NCBI GenBank assembly: GCA_965246995.1
Contig: OZ252008.1
Coordinates: forward strand, 2,666,001-2,730,000
Origin: VXRJ01 sp965246995
Lineage (GTDB): Bacteria > Acidobacteriota > Vicinamibacteria > Vicinamibacterales > UBA8438
Reading direction: 5' to 3'
Length of the DNA: 64,000 nucleotides
Made by a program: the position numbers and the translations under genes. This document shows, in pieces, positions 20,095-28,451 of this stretch. Each line of letters opens with the position of its first letter. The stretch's first letter is position 1. The notes under the pieces are model-generated. The model saw only the letters and a program-made list of their open reading frames with translations. It made no database searches and had not been told where the DNA came from.

Positions 20095-20614
20095 CACGCA
20101 CCTGCTCGGTGTCTTCGACGACGGCGCGGCGGCCGCGCGCGCCATCTCGGGTCTGCGCGACGGCGGCCTGAGCGATTTGACGGCCTATGGACCCGCGCCG
20201 CACCACGATCTCGAGGCAGCGCTGGCCGAGCCGGTGAGCCCGGTCCGCACCTTCACACTGGTAGGCGCCCTGCTCGGTTGTGTAACCGGGTTCGCGCTTC
20301 CGATCGCAACCGTCTGGGACTGGCCGCTCATCACCGGCGGAAAGGCGCTCTATTCGATCCCGCCATTCGTCGTGATCGCGTTCGAGTTGACGATTCTCTT
20401 CGGGGCAATCGCCGGCATGCTCGGATTCCTGACGCTGTCGGGACTTCCTCGCCTCCCGGTGTTGATGCGCCCGACTACAGCCTTGGCGTCCGACCCCCGC
20501 TTCTCCCATAACCGCTTCGGCGTCCTGGTGCCGTGTGGCGACGAAGCTCAGACTGGGGCAGCGCGTGCCGCACTAGAGGCGGCCGGCGCCCTGGAGATCC
20601 GATCCGATGCGTAA
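20084..20614 (+). CDS. actD: alternative complex III subunit ActD (DUF3341)
   Basis: A 176-residue membrane protein of the DUF3341/ActD family. It has a cytoplasmic N-terminal ACT-like segment (HLLGVFDDGAAAARAISGL), two membrane helices (about residues 57-78 and 94-118) and a soluble tail. ActD is a structural subunit of the complex with no cofactor. The TTG start at 20084 overlaps the end of actC by 11 bases and is the only start giving the complete ActD N-terminus, so translational coupling is likely. Confidence 0.9.
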   Translation: MASSTHLLGVFDDGAAAARAISGLRDGGLSDLTAYGPAPHHDLEAALAEPVSPVRTFTLVGALLGCVTGFALPIATVWDWPLITGGKALYSIPPFVVIAFELTILFGAIAGMLGFLTLSGLPRLPVLMRPTTALASDPRFSHNRFGVLVPCGDEAQTGAARAALEAAGALEIRSDA

Positions 20615-21149
20615 CGTAACACTGTCGATCGTTGCACTGATCGCCGTCACGGCAGTCGGCTGCGCGGCTCAGAGCGAACCGCGAGACCCGGAGGCGTCTA
20701 CGTGGATCCGGAACATGTGGACCGGTCCCTCGGTACTCCCCCATGAGACGGAGACGTACACACCACCCGAGCACGCAATGGCCGTCGACGGACAACGCCT
20801 GCTGAACCGCCGCGAGGCGCGGCTCGCGCTGACCAACCCACTCAAGGCAACGCCCGACGTTATCGCTGAAGGAGCCGGCCTCTACGCTATCTATTGCGCA
20901 CTCTGTCACGGAGGTACGGGGGGCGGCGACGGCCAGCTCGCCGATCGGTACCCGCGGATGCCGGACCTGACGCAGCGCTACGTCCTCAACTATCCCGACG
21001 GTTTCGTTTACTCGATCATCCGCGAAGGAGGACGTAATATGCCCCGCTTTGCCGACGCACTGAGCATCGACGAGCGTTGGGCTCTCGTCCACTACCTCCG
21101 CACTCTCGACCCCGTGAGCCCACCCGGCCGGGAGAACTCATCGCCGTGA
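20607..21149 (+). CDS. actE: alternative complex III subunit ActE, monohaem cytochrome c lipoprotein
   Basis: A 180-residue lipoprotein (lipobox VTAVGC, Cys19) with one CXXCH haem site (CALCHGG) and a distal Met in the RNMPRFADAL segment as probable sixth ligand. It is the monohaem electron-transfer subunit of alternative complex III, anchored on the periplasmic side. It overlaps actD by 8 bases. Confidence 0.92.
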   Translation: MRNVTLSIVALIAVTAVGCAAQSEPRDPEASTWIRNMWTGPSVLPHETETYTPPEHAMAVDGQRLLNRREARLALTNPLKATPDVIAEGAGLYAIYCALCHGGTGGGDGQLADRYPRMPDLTQRYVLNYPDGFVYSIIREGGRNMPRFADALSIDERWALVHYLRTLDPVSPPGRENSSP

Positions 21150-22414
21150 GCGTTGTAGCGGAGCAGACGCCGGATGCGACCGGCGCGGTGGCGCCGCCGT
21201 ACGTTGCGCCGCCTCAACTGAAGCACGCGCTCCTTGCCGCCGCCGCCGGCGGTGCGATCAGCTTTCTGGCATATGTCCTTCTGGACGATGCCCTGCGCGC
21301 CTGGCAGGCGCTGCTCGTGAACGTCCTCTTCTTCGCCGGTGTGGCGCAGGCGGGAGTGGTGTTCTCGGCGTTGTTGCAGGTCACATCTGCACGCTGGGGA
21401 CGGCCGCTGAAGCGTGTGGCAGAGGCTGCCGGCGCGTTCCTTCCGGCGGCGTTTGTCCTGACTTTGGTGTTGCTGCTGGGGATCGCCGCGTGGGCCCCCT
21501 GGGTGGCGGAACCGGTCGAAGGAAAGACCGCCTGGTTGAATATCCCCTTTTTCGTAGTGCGTGAAGTAATCGCGATCGCGCTTCTGAGTGGCTTGAGCCT
21601 CGTCTACGTCTACCGCTCGGTTCGGCCGGATGTCGGAATGCTCGACGAGTCAGGCGTGCCTCCGAGCACCGGCCTCGCGGCACGGTGCATGGCCTTCTGG
21701 CGAGGCATCGATATCGAACGAGCGGCCAGCCAGCGCGCGCAGGACCGCCTGGCGGTGGCGGTGCTCATCGCCTATGGCTGGATCTACACGCTGATCGCAT
21801 TTGACTTCGTGATGGCGCTCGAGCCGCACTGGTTCTCGACACTCTTCGGTGGCTACTACTTCATCGGGGCGCTGTTCAGCGGCCTGGCGTTCACCGCGAT
21901 TGTGGCCGCCGTCGGAAGCGGCCCCATCGGAATCGCGGCGGTAGTCAGCCGCCAGCAACTCCATGACATCGGCAAGCTGCTGTTCGGTTTCTCGATCCTC
22001 TGGGCCTACATGTTCTGGTCACAGTACCTGGTGATCTGGTACGGCGACCTGCCGGAGGAAACCGAGTTCATCTACCACCGGATGTACGGCCAGTGGGCCG
22101 CTGTCACCTGGACCGTCGCCGCAACCGCGTTCGTCATCCCGTTCACGACACTCCTGAGCCGCGCGCTCAAGATGCGCCCAAAGGGACTTGCCACCGTTGC
22201 TGGCATCGCGCTGGTCGGCATGTGGCTCGAGCGTTTCATCCTGGTCGCCCCGTCGCTCTGGCATGAGGCCACGCTCCCGCTCGGCATTCCGGAACTGATG
22301 ATCACGGCAGGCGTCGGGGGGCTCTTCGGCTGGTGCTATCTCTCCTTCCTGGAGATCTTCCCGACGTTGCCGATTTCCGACCCGAAGTTCGCGCCGGAGC
22401 CACACGCTCACTAA
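21146..22414 (+). CDS. actF: alternative complex III subunit ActF (NrfD-like membrane subunit)
   Basis: A 422-residue polytopic protein paralogous to ActC (shared pattern FWSQYLVIWYGDLPEE and WLERFILVAPSLW near the end). GTG at 21146 overlaps the actE stop as GTGA and has GGAGAA 10 bases upstream, so it is chosen over the longer frame starting at 21077. It closes the act operon. Many genomes place cytochrome oxidase genes directly after actF; here an M48 peptidase gene follows instead. Confidence 0.92.
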   Translation: MSVVAEQTPDATGAVAPPYVAPPQLKHALLAAAAGGAISFLAYVLLDDALRAWQALLVNVLFFAGVAQAGVVFSALLQVTSARWGRPLKRVAEAAGAFLPAAFVLTLVLLLGIAAWAPWVAEPVEGKTAWLNIPFFVVREVIAIALLSGLSLVYVYRSVRPDVGMLDESGVPPSTGLAARCMAFWRGIDIERAASQRAQDRLAVAVLIAYGWIYTLIAFDFVMALEPHWFSTLFGGYYFIGALFSGLAFTAIVAAVGSGPIGIAAVVSRQQLHDIGKLLFGFSILWAYMFWSQYLVIWYGDLPEETEFIYHRMYGQWAAVTWTVAATAFVIPFTTLLSRALKMRPKGLATVAGIALVGMWLERFILVAPSLWHEATLPLGIPELMITAGVGGLFGWCYLSFLEIFPTLPISDPKFAPEPHAH

Positions 22415-22419
22415 CGCTG

Positions 22420-22425
22420 TACACT
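22420..22425 (+). promoter_or_regulatory. candidate -10 element (leaderless start) for the M48 peptidase gene
   Basis: TACACT lies 5 bases before the ATG at 22431, and no Shine-Dalgarno sequence fits between it and the actF stop. This spacing would put the RNA start at or next to the ATG. No good -35 hexamer is visible. Confidence 0.3.
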
Positions 22426-22430
22426 CGCCC

Positions 22431-23147
22431 ATGCCACAAAAACGGGGCATGCCCTACCTGCTGGGGCGGCTCGCTGGCAAGAAATTCAAGAAGGCGCAGT
22501 GGATCTGGACATCGGCGGCCGGTAGTGAGGACGACGCGATCCGGGCCGAGCAACAGATGGGTCTGGACCTGGCAGAGAAGGTGCGCCAGGAATCACGTGC
22601 ACCGGTCGATCCCGACGTCCAGGCTTTGCTCGACGATATCCTGGTGACGCTGGCCACTTGTGTCGCCAACCGGACGCACCGCTTCGAGGTAACCGCGCTG
22701 GCGGAGACCCAGCGTGCAGCGTTCGCGCTGCCGGGGGGCTACATCTTTGTCTCGACGACGCTCGTCGATCTGACTGGTCGCGACCGTGATGAAGTGGCCT
22801 TCGTTCTCGCGCACGAGATGGCGCATGTCCTCCGCCGTCATGCAATCGACCGCTGGCTGACCGACAAGGCACTCACGGCGGTTTCCATGGCAACCCCCGC
22901 CACGCGACGCCTCTCGCCCCTGATCCGGCGCCTCGGCATGAACGGGTTGTCGAAAGCGTACTCGCGTCAGCAGGAAGAGGAAGCGGACGAGTTGGGCATC
23001 AAGCTGGCCGCGGCCGCCGGTTTCGAGCCAGCGGGGGCGATACGGATGCTCCAACGGCTCGCCGCGACCGACGAAGGGTTTGCGTTCTTTTCGACCCACC
23101 CGCCGACTGCCGACCGGATTCGCCACTTGCGCGAACGGCTTTCCTGA
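22431..23147 (+). CDS. M48 family zinc metallopeptidase
   Basis: The 238-residue protein has the M48 zinc motif HEMAH (FVLAHEMAHVLRRH) and the downstream third-ligand segment EEEADELG. The C-terminal HPPTADRIRHLRE is typical of Oma1/BepA/LoiP-like peptidases. No signal peptide is evident: the N-terminus MPQKRGMPYLLGRLAGKKFKK is basic. It may be cytosolic, or membrane-associated through the hydrophobic middle segment. It may take part in quality control of membrane or respiratory proteins, given its place right after the act operon, but that is inference. Confidence 0.85.
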   Translation: MPQKRGMPYLLGRLAGKKFKKAQWIWTSAAGSEDDAIRAEQQMGLDLAEKVRQESRAPVDPDVQALLDDILVTLATCVANRTHRFEVTALAETQRAAFALPGGYIFVSTTLVDLTGRDRDEVAFVLAHEMAHVLRRHAIDRWLTDKALTAVSMATPATRRLSPLIRRLGMNGLSKAYSRQQEEEADELGIKLAAAAGFEPAGAIRMLQRLAATDEGFAFFSTHPPTADRIRHLRERLS

Positions 23148-23185
23148 AGGCGCGTGCTATTCTGCACCGCCCCGCCCGGGATTCA

Positions 23186-23920
23186 ATGCACGGCCCGAAC
23201 GAAGAACGTCCACACCAGGTAATCAGCCGACCCGACGAGGGCGCCACCGCCTGGTCGCGCGAGGGACGGATCCGCCGCCGCTTCGACCGGCGGCTGCGGT
23301 TGCTCCAGATCCCGGACGATCTGTCCGGCTGGTCCGTGCTCGACATCGGTGCCTGGCACGGCTTTTTCTCGTTCGAGTGCGAACGGCGCGGCGCGGACCG
23401 CGTACTTGCCATCGATCGCTTCGCCTGGGATCGCTTCGGCATGGAGGAGTTCCTCACCGCACACAAGCGGCTTGGTTCTCAGGTCGAGTACCGCCATGCG
23501 GACGTGCACCAGCTTGACCCGAAGGAGATCGGCGAATTCGATCTGGTGCTGTTGCTGGGTGTCTTCTATCACCTGAGGAATCCATTGGCCGCAATGGAGC
23601 AGATCCGGCGCGTGACGAGGCGTCTGCTAATCTGCGAGACGCACGTTCTGCTGCCTGCGGTCCACGAACGCTATCCCCTGGTTCCCTTCTTCCCCGGTGA
23701 CGAAGGGGCACGCGAAACAGCCGACGAACTCTGTGCGATGCCGACACTGACGGCACTGACGCAGATGCTACAATCTGCCGGTTTCAGCGACGTCGAGACG
23801 GTGTACACGCCATCCTTCCGCTACTGGAAGAAGTTCCTTGCGCTCGCCACTAACCGCCCCCGCTCCGGGCGCGGCATCGTGCATGCGCGTGTGACAGACG
23901 AAGGAGTATCGAAACCATGA
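23186..23920 (+). CDS. class I SAM-dependent methyltransferase (CmoB/DUF1698-like)
   Basis: The 244-residue protein has SAM motif I VLDIGAWHGFFSFE, an acidic post-I residue (AIDRF), and the LLLGVFYHLRNPLAAMEQIRR segment seen in CmoB-like tRNA wobble-uridine (carboxymethyl)transferases and related small-molecule methyltransferases. The substrate cannot be read from the sequence. A clear CmoB partner (CmoA) is not nearby. The ATG at 23186 follows a possible -10 (TATTCT at about 23158). The stop overlaps the next gene by 4 bases (ATGA), so the two are translationally coupled. Confidence 0.78.
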   Translation: MHGPNEERPHQVISRPDEGATAWSREGRIRRRFDRRLRLLQIPDDLSGWSVLDIGAWHGFFSFECERRGADRVLAIDRFAWDRFGMEEFLTAHKRLGSQVEYRHADVHQLDPKEIGEFDLVLLLGVFYHLRNPLAAMEQIRRVTRRLLICETHVLLPAVHERYPLVPFFPGDEGARETADELCAMPTLTALTQMLQSAGFSDVETVYTPSFRYWKKFLALATNRPRSGRGIVHARVTDEGVSKP

Positions 23921-24813
23921 AGATCGCAGTGCTGGGCATGGGCACGATGGGCGCCCCGATGGCCACGAATCTGATCAAGGCCGGTTGTGAAGTGACGGTG
24001 CATAACCGAACCCGCGCGCGGGAAGAACCCCTCAAGAAGCTGGGCGCCGCTGGCGCCGCGACACCCGCCGCCGCGGCCGGCGATGTGGAGATCATTCTCT
24101 CGTGCGTCTCTGACACGCCGGACGTCGAGCGCGTGCTCCTCGATCCGGAGACCGGCGCCATCAACGGTCTTTCCTCGGGTTGCCTGGTGATTGACTGCTC
24201 GTCGATCGCCCCCGCCGCCACGCGCCGCATCGCCGATCAGTTCCGCGCCAAGGGGATCGGCTATGTGGACGCGCCGGTCTCAGGCGGATCCGAGGGAGCG
24301 ATCAAGGGAACCCTCACCATCATGTGCGGTGGGACCGAAGACGACTTCGCGCGCGCCGAGCCCGTGCTGCAGATCATCGGCGCCAAGGTGACGCGCATCG
24401 GCCCGGTGGGATGCGGCCAGATTGCAAAAGTGGCAAACCAGGTGGCAATCACCGGGACGTTCATGGCGCTTGCCGAAGCGTTGACACTCGCCTACCGCGC
24501 GGGCGCCAACCCGGAACGGGTGGTCGAAGCGATCGGTGGAGGCGTTGCCGGTTCCTGGATCCTGAACAACCGGTCCAACAAGATGCTGGAAGGCAACTAC
24601 CCGCTTGGCTTCCGCACCCGGTTGCACCGGAAGGACCTCGGCATCGCCCTCGAAACGGCGCGCGAGCTACAGGTGCCCGTGCCAATCGCCAGCCTCGTCG
24701 CGACGATCGAGGATGCATTGATCGCGCAAGGCTATGGCGACGAAGACATGTCGAACCTCGCGCGCTTCATTCGCCAGGGCGCCGGTGTGCCGGAAGGCCC
24801 CATGAAGGCGTGA
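23917..24813 (+). CDS. beta-hydroxyacid dehydrogenase (3-hydroxyisobutyrate dehydrogenase family)
   Basis: The 298-residue enzyme has the Rossmann motif GMGTMGAPMATNL, the substrate-binding DAPVSGG block, and the catalytic Lys in GQIAKVANQ. It belongs to the NAD(P)-dependent group that includes 3-hydroxyisobutyrate dehydrogenase, tartronate-semialdehyde reductase and glyoxylate/succinic-semialdehyde reductase; these cannot be separated by eye. The basic NRTRAR after the second strand suggests NADPH preference. It overlaps the methyltransferase and is followed closely by the CoA-transferase genes. Confidence 0.88.
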   Translation: MKIAVLGMGTMGAPMATNLIKAGCEVTVHNRTRAREEPLKKLGAAGAATPAAAAGDVEIILSCVSDTPDVERVLLDPETGAINGLSSGCLVIDCSSIAPAATRRIADQFRAKGIGYVDAPVSGGSEGAIKGTLTIMCGGTEDDFARAEPVLQIIGAKVTRIGPVGCGQIAKVANQVAITGTFMALAEALTLAYRAGANPERVVEAIGGGVAGSWILNNRSNKMLEGNYPLGFRTRLHRKDLGIALETARELQVPVPIASLVATIEDALIAQGYGDEDMSNLARFIRQGAGVPEGPMKA

Positions 24814-24836
24814 CCGGATCGGAAGACGAGACTGAC

Positions 24837-25538
24837 GTGAGCCGAAAGGTCTACCCCGGTTCCGCCGCCGCACTCGAGGGCCTGCTCCATGACGGAATGA
24901 CCGTCATGGTAGGCGGGTTCGGCCTGTGCGGCGTTCCACGCAACCTCTGTATCGCACTGTGCGACTCGGGCGTGCGAAATCTGACCTGCATCAGCAACAA
25001 CGCAGGTGTCGATCATGATGGTCTGGGGCTGCTGCTCGACACCCGGCAGATCACGAAGATGATCGCCAGCTATGTCGGCGAGAACAAGACGTTCGAGCAG
25101 CAGTACCTCGATGGCAGCCTTGAAGTGGAATTGAATCCGCAGGGGACGATGGCGGAACGGATCCGAGCCGGTGGCGCCGGCATCGGAGCCTTCTTCACGC
25201 CGGCCGGTTACGGCACACCCCTCGCCGACGGAAAAGAAGTGCGCGAGTTCGACGGACGGCCCCAGGTGCTCGAAACCGCGCTCCACACCGACCTTTCGCT
25301 CGTGAAGGCGTGGAAGGCGGACACGGCGGGCAATCTCGTCTACCGGATGACCGCGCGCAACTTCAACCCGTCGATGGCGGAAGCGGGCAGGGTGACAGTG
25401 GCCGAAGTAGAGGAGATTGTCCCGGCTGGCGCCCTCGACCCGCACCTTGTCCATACGCCCGGTATCTACGTCGATCGCATCGTGATCGGCGAGGATCCGA
25501 AGAAGGTGATCGAGAAACGGACGACCCGCGCCGGCTGA
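24837..25538 (+). CDS. scoA: 3-oxoacid CoA-transferase subunit A
   Basis: Alpha subunit of a succinyl-CoA:3-oxoacid (or acetate:acetoacetate) CoA-transferase, which activates acetoacetate or short-chain acids. The 233-residue product has the GGFGLCGVP loop, NNAGVDHDGLG and a GAFFTPAG segment. GTG at 24837 (MSRKVYPGSAAALEGLL) matches the family start; another GTG at 24810 overlaps the preceding stop and would add nine residues. The longer frame back to 24324 overlaps the dehydrogenase gene and is not real. Confidence 0.92.
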   Translation: MSRKVYPGSAAALEGLLHDGMTVMVGGFGLCGVPRNLCIALCDSGVRNLTCISNNAGVDHDGLGLLLDTRQITKMIASYVGENKTFEQQYLDGSLEVELNPQGTMAERIRAGGAGIGAFFTPAGYGTPLADGKEVREFDGRPQVLETALHTDLSLVKAWKADTAGNLVYRMTARNFNPSMAEAGRVTVAEVEEIVPAGALDPHLVHTPGIYVDRIVIGEDPKKVIEKRTTRAG

Positions 25539-25578
25539 CGCTCTGCCGCGGTAGACCACGAGACGAGGACGGACGACC

Positions 25579-26238
25579 ATGGCGCTGACCCGTGAACAGA
25601 TCGCTGCACGCGCCGCCCGCGAGATGCAAGACGGCGACTACGTCAACCTCGGTATCGGCATCCCGACCCTGTGCGCCAACCTCATCCCGCCCGGCGTCGA
25701 GATCCTTCTCCAGAGCGAGAACGGGTTACTGGGCATCGGTCCCTATCCGACAGACGCAGAGGTGGATGCCGACCTGATCAACGCCGGCAAGGAGACGGTC
25801 ACCGCAGTGGACGGCGCCAGCTACTTCAGTAGCGCGCAGAGCTTCGCGATGATCCGGGGACGCCACATCGATCTGGCAATCCTGGGCGCGATGCAGGTGT
25901 CAGCCGCCGGCGATCTTGCAAACTGGATGATCCCGGGTGCGATGGTCAAAGGTCCCGGCGGCGCGATGGACCTGGTTTCGGGGGCAAAGCGGGTGTTGAT
26001 CGTGATGGATCATGTCTCCAGGCGTGGCGACCATAAAGTGCTGGCCGAGTGCACCTTGCCGCTGACCGGCAAGGGTGTCGTGGACACCATCATTACCTCG
26101 CTCGCCGTCCTGAAGGTGACCCCTGACGGGCTACGGCTGCTCGAACGCGCGCCGGGTGTCAACGTGGATGAGATCCGTGCCGCCACCGGGGCCGAGCTGA
26201 TCGCCGACGGCGACGTGCCGGAAATCGAAACGGCGTAG
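25579..26238 (+). CDS. scoB: 3-oxoacid CoA-transferase subunit B
   Basis: Beta subunit (219 residues) carrying the catalytic glutamate in SENGLLG, which forms the glutamyl-CoA thioester; GIGIPTL and IPGAMVKGPGGAMDL are also typical. It lies 40 bases after scoA and completes the enzyme. The stop codon at 26236-26238 directly abuts the stop of the opposite-strand gene. Together with the AtoE-type carrier at 40.6 kb this suggests use of acetoacetate or short-chain fatty acids. Confidence 0.94.
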   Translation: MALTREQIAARAAREMQDGDYVNLGIGIPTLCANLIPPGVEILLQSENGLLGIGPYPTDAEVDADLINAGKETVTAVDGASYFSSAQSFAMIRGRHIDLAILGAMQVSAAGDLANWMIPGAMVKGPGGAMDLVSGAKRVLIVMDHVSRRGDHKVLAECTLPLTGKGVVDTIITSLAVLKVTPDGLRLLERAPGVNVDEIRAATGAELIADGDVPEIETA

Positions 26239-27378
26239 TCACCGTCGTGACCGGGAGCCCGTGGTGATCGCCTGGTCGATAACCCGCACGCCCCACTCCA
26301 CCACCGCCCGCCGCCAATTCACGTCCATCGGGCAAAAACACTCCGCGAGTGCATGCGTCGCCGCGCTGGCGCGCGCGGATCCCGAAGAGCCGCAGCGGCG
26401 GGCGCTCTGCTCGGCGCGCAGCGTCGCCAGGACGCGCACCTGCGAGTACGTGCCGAACTCCACGACGGCAGCGCGGCACTCGCGATCTACACCGCTGTGG
26501 CGCGCGAGCCACGCCGTCATGGTGCCGCGCGCGGCATACGGCGCCCCATCACCGGCCAGGACGACCTCCACCGGATGGAATACCGTGCGGAACCAGTCAT
26601 GATGGGCACGCTGATCCGGCTCGACAATCAAGCGACTTTCGCCCCAGCCTCCGAGACCACTGTGCAGATCGAGATGGATCACCGTCGCCGCGGAACTGAT
26701 CCACTCGCCGTAACGTGTCTGCACCAGCCGGGTCGTTGCCTCCGGTTCCCGCCCACCGAAGAAGAGACCATCCGGGTGGTCGTACTGTCCGGCCGCCACC
26801 GCCGTGGCCAATGTCTGGCGGCCATGCCGCAGGATCGCCCACCCCGCCTGCAGTTGGAAGGTATCGAGACGGCCGGGCGCACTCGAAGGATTGAGCAGAC
26901 GATGAACCAGGTCATAGCCGGGCGGAACGCCTGAGTAATCCTCTCCAGCTTCCAGGAAGTTCCGGTTCAGATCGACGTTCCGCTCGTTGACGCGGCGGCG
27001 CCAGGCGAAACCGTACGGGTTGAGCGCGTGCAGGAAGACGGCGCGCGTGCCGTCCGGCAGGCTGCCCCCACCGGCGGCAAGCCCCTCGAGCCAGGCTATC
27101 TGAATCGCGGATCCGATGAAACCCTCGACCCCGTGCAGTCCGGACGAAACGACAACGGCGCGGTCCGGCCACCGAGCGCCGACCGCCGCTACGTCGGTCG
27201 CAAGCGTTTCGCCAGCCGGTCCCCGGCCTTCAATCCGGTGTTCCGAGCATTCCGCGTGCACGGCATCCGCCGCTTTGCGGAAGCGTTGGCGCGCGGTCCG
27301 GTACTCGGGTGAGAAGGGATCAGGCGATCGTGATCTCCTCCGACAGATAGACGTTCTGGATCGCGTTGAGCAGCGCAA
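26239..27378 (-). CDS. DUF2817 (M14-like) metallopeptidase/amidohydrolase
   Basis: The 379-residue protein has the zinc-carboxypeptidase-like pattern of DUF2817: HGVEG (two zinc ligands, GLHGVEGFIGSAIQ), NPYGFAWRRRVNERNVDLNRNF and the third ligand in HLDLHSGLG. It probably hydrolyses an amide or peptide in the cytoplasm, since no signal peptide is evident. The family-like region begins at about residue 22 (FSPEYRTARQRF), yet no ATG, GTG or TTG exists between 27378 and that point, so the start must overlap the end of the aldolase gene by 59 bases, or be non-canonical. Confidence 0.75.
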   Translation of the reverse strand: MRCSTRSRTSICRRRSRSPDPFSPEYRTARQRFRKAADAVHAECSEHRIEGRGPAGETLATDVAAVGARWPDRAVVVSSGLHGVEGFIGSAIQIAWLEGLAAGGGSLPDGTRAVFLHALNPYGFAWRRRVNERNVDLNRNFLEAGEDYSGVPPGYDLVHRLLNPSSAPGRLDTFQLQAGWAILRHGRQTLATAVAAGQYDHPDGLFFGGREPEATTRLVQTRYGEWISSAATVIHLDLHSGLGGWGESRLIVEPDQRAHHDWFRTVFHPVEVVLAGDGAPYAARGTMTAWLARHSGVDRECRAAVVEFGTYSQVRVLATLRAEQSARRCGSSGSARASAATHALAECFCPMDVNWRRAVVEWGVRVIDQAITTGSRSRR

Positions 27379-28405
27379 CCCCTTCCGCCATCGGACGCTG
27401 GAACGCCTTGCGGCCGGAAATGAGCCCCGTACCTCCCGCCCGCTTGTTGATGACGGCGGTCTTGACCGCCTCCTTCAGGTCGCTCTCCCCTGACGACGCG
27501 CCACCCGAGTTGATGAGACCGGCGCGGCCCATGTAGCAGTTGGCTACCTGATAGCGGGTCAGGTCGATGGGGTGATCGGACGTGAGCGTGTCATAGACCC
27601 TGGGGTGGGTCTTGCCGAACTTGAGCGCCTGGAAACCGCCATTCGTATCCGGCAACTTCTGTTTGATGATGTCCGCCCCGATCGTGACACCCAAATGGTT
27701 CGCCTGACCGGTCAGGTCAGCCGCGGCGTGGTAGTCCGTGCCACCGGTCTTGAACGCCGAGTTGCGCAGATAGCACCAGAGTACCGTGAACATCCCCAGC
27801 TCATGGGCCTGGTGAAACAGCTCGGTCACTTCCTGAATCTGCCGATCCGATTCCTCCGAGCCGAAGTAGATCGTCGCGCCGACGCCCATTGCGCCCATAT
27901 CGAACGCTTGCTCCATGTTCGCGAAGCGGATCTGATCGTAGGAGCTGGGGTACGAGAGGAACTCGTTGTGGTTGAACTTCAGGATGAACGGGATTCTGTG
28001 CGCATAGCGCCGAGACACCGCACCCAGAACGCCGAGGGTGGAGGCAACCGCGTTGCACCCTCCCGCGATCGCCAGCCGGACGATGTTCTCGGGATCGAAA
28101 TAGTCTGGATTCGGCGCGAACGACGCGCCGGCAGAGTGCTCGATTCCCTGGTCCACGGGCAGGATCGAGACATAGCCAGTATCGGCCAGCCGACCGTGAC
28201 CGAAGACCGCCTGCAGACTGGTGAGCACACGCGCTGGCCGATCCGAGGGCGCGACGCAGCGATCGATGAAATCCGGCCCGGGCAGGTGCAGACGCGACGC
28301 CGGTATCGTCTCGCACCGATGTTCCAGCAAAGCGGCATCGTCGCCCAGAATGTCGACGATGCCGTTCACACCCGACGCCGCCTGCTCCATTACACCCGTA
28401 GTCAC
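27320..28405 (-). CDS. fbaB: class I fructose-bisphosphate aldolase (DhnA/FbaB type)
   Basis: The 361-residue protein matches the archaeal/FbaB class I aldolase family, which splits fructose 1,6-bisphosphate through a Schiff base rather than a metal. Visible features are SILPVDQGIEHSAGASF, LKFNHNEFLSYP, the probable Schiff-base lysine in GADIIKQKLP and the phosphate-binding GRAGLINSGGASSGESD. GTG at 28405 has a strong AGGAGGT 7 bases upstream. The 3' end is shared with the start of the DUF2817 gene. Confidence 0.93.
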   Translation of the reverse strand: MTTGVMEQAASGVNGIVDILGDDAALLEHRCETIPASRLHLPGPDFIDRCVAPSDRPARVLTSLQAVFGHGRLADTGYVSILPVDQGIEHSAGASFAPNPDYFDPENIVRLAIAGGCNAVASTLGVLGAVSRRYAHRIPFILKFNHNEFLSYPSSYDQIRFANMEQAFDMGAMGVGATIYFGSEESDRQIQEVTELFHQAHELGMFTVLWCYLRNSAFKTGGTDYHAAADLTGQANHLGVTIGADIIKQKLPDTNGGFQALKFGKTHPRVYDTLTSDHPIDLTRYQVANCYMGRAGLINSGGASSGESDLKEAVKTAVINKRAGGTGLISGRKAFQRPMAEGVALLNAIQNVYLSEEITIA

Positions 28406-28451
28406 GCTTTACCTCCTGTTGGTCTTGTCCCGTGGTCCGATCCGGCCCATG

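Noticed and set aside
26256..26270. GAGCCCGTGGTGATC, partly like the dispersed repeat
   Set aside because: Inside the DUF2817 coding end, only the core matches and there is no inverted partner; may be chance.
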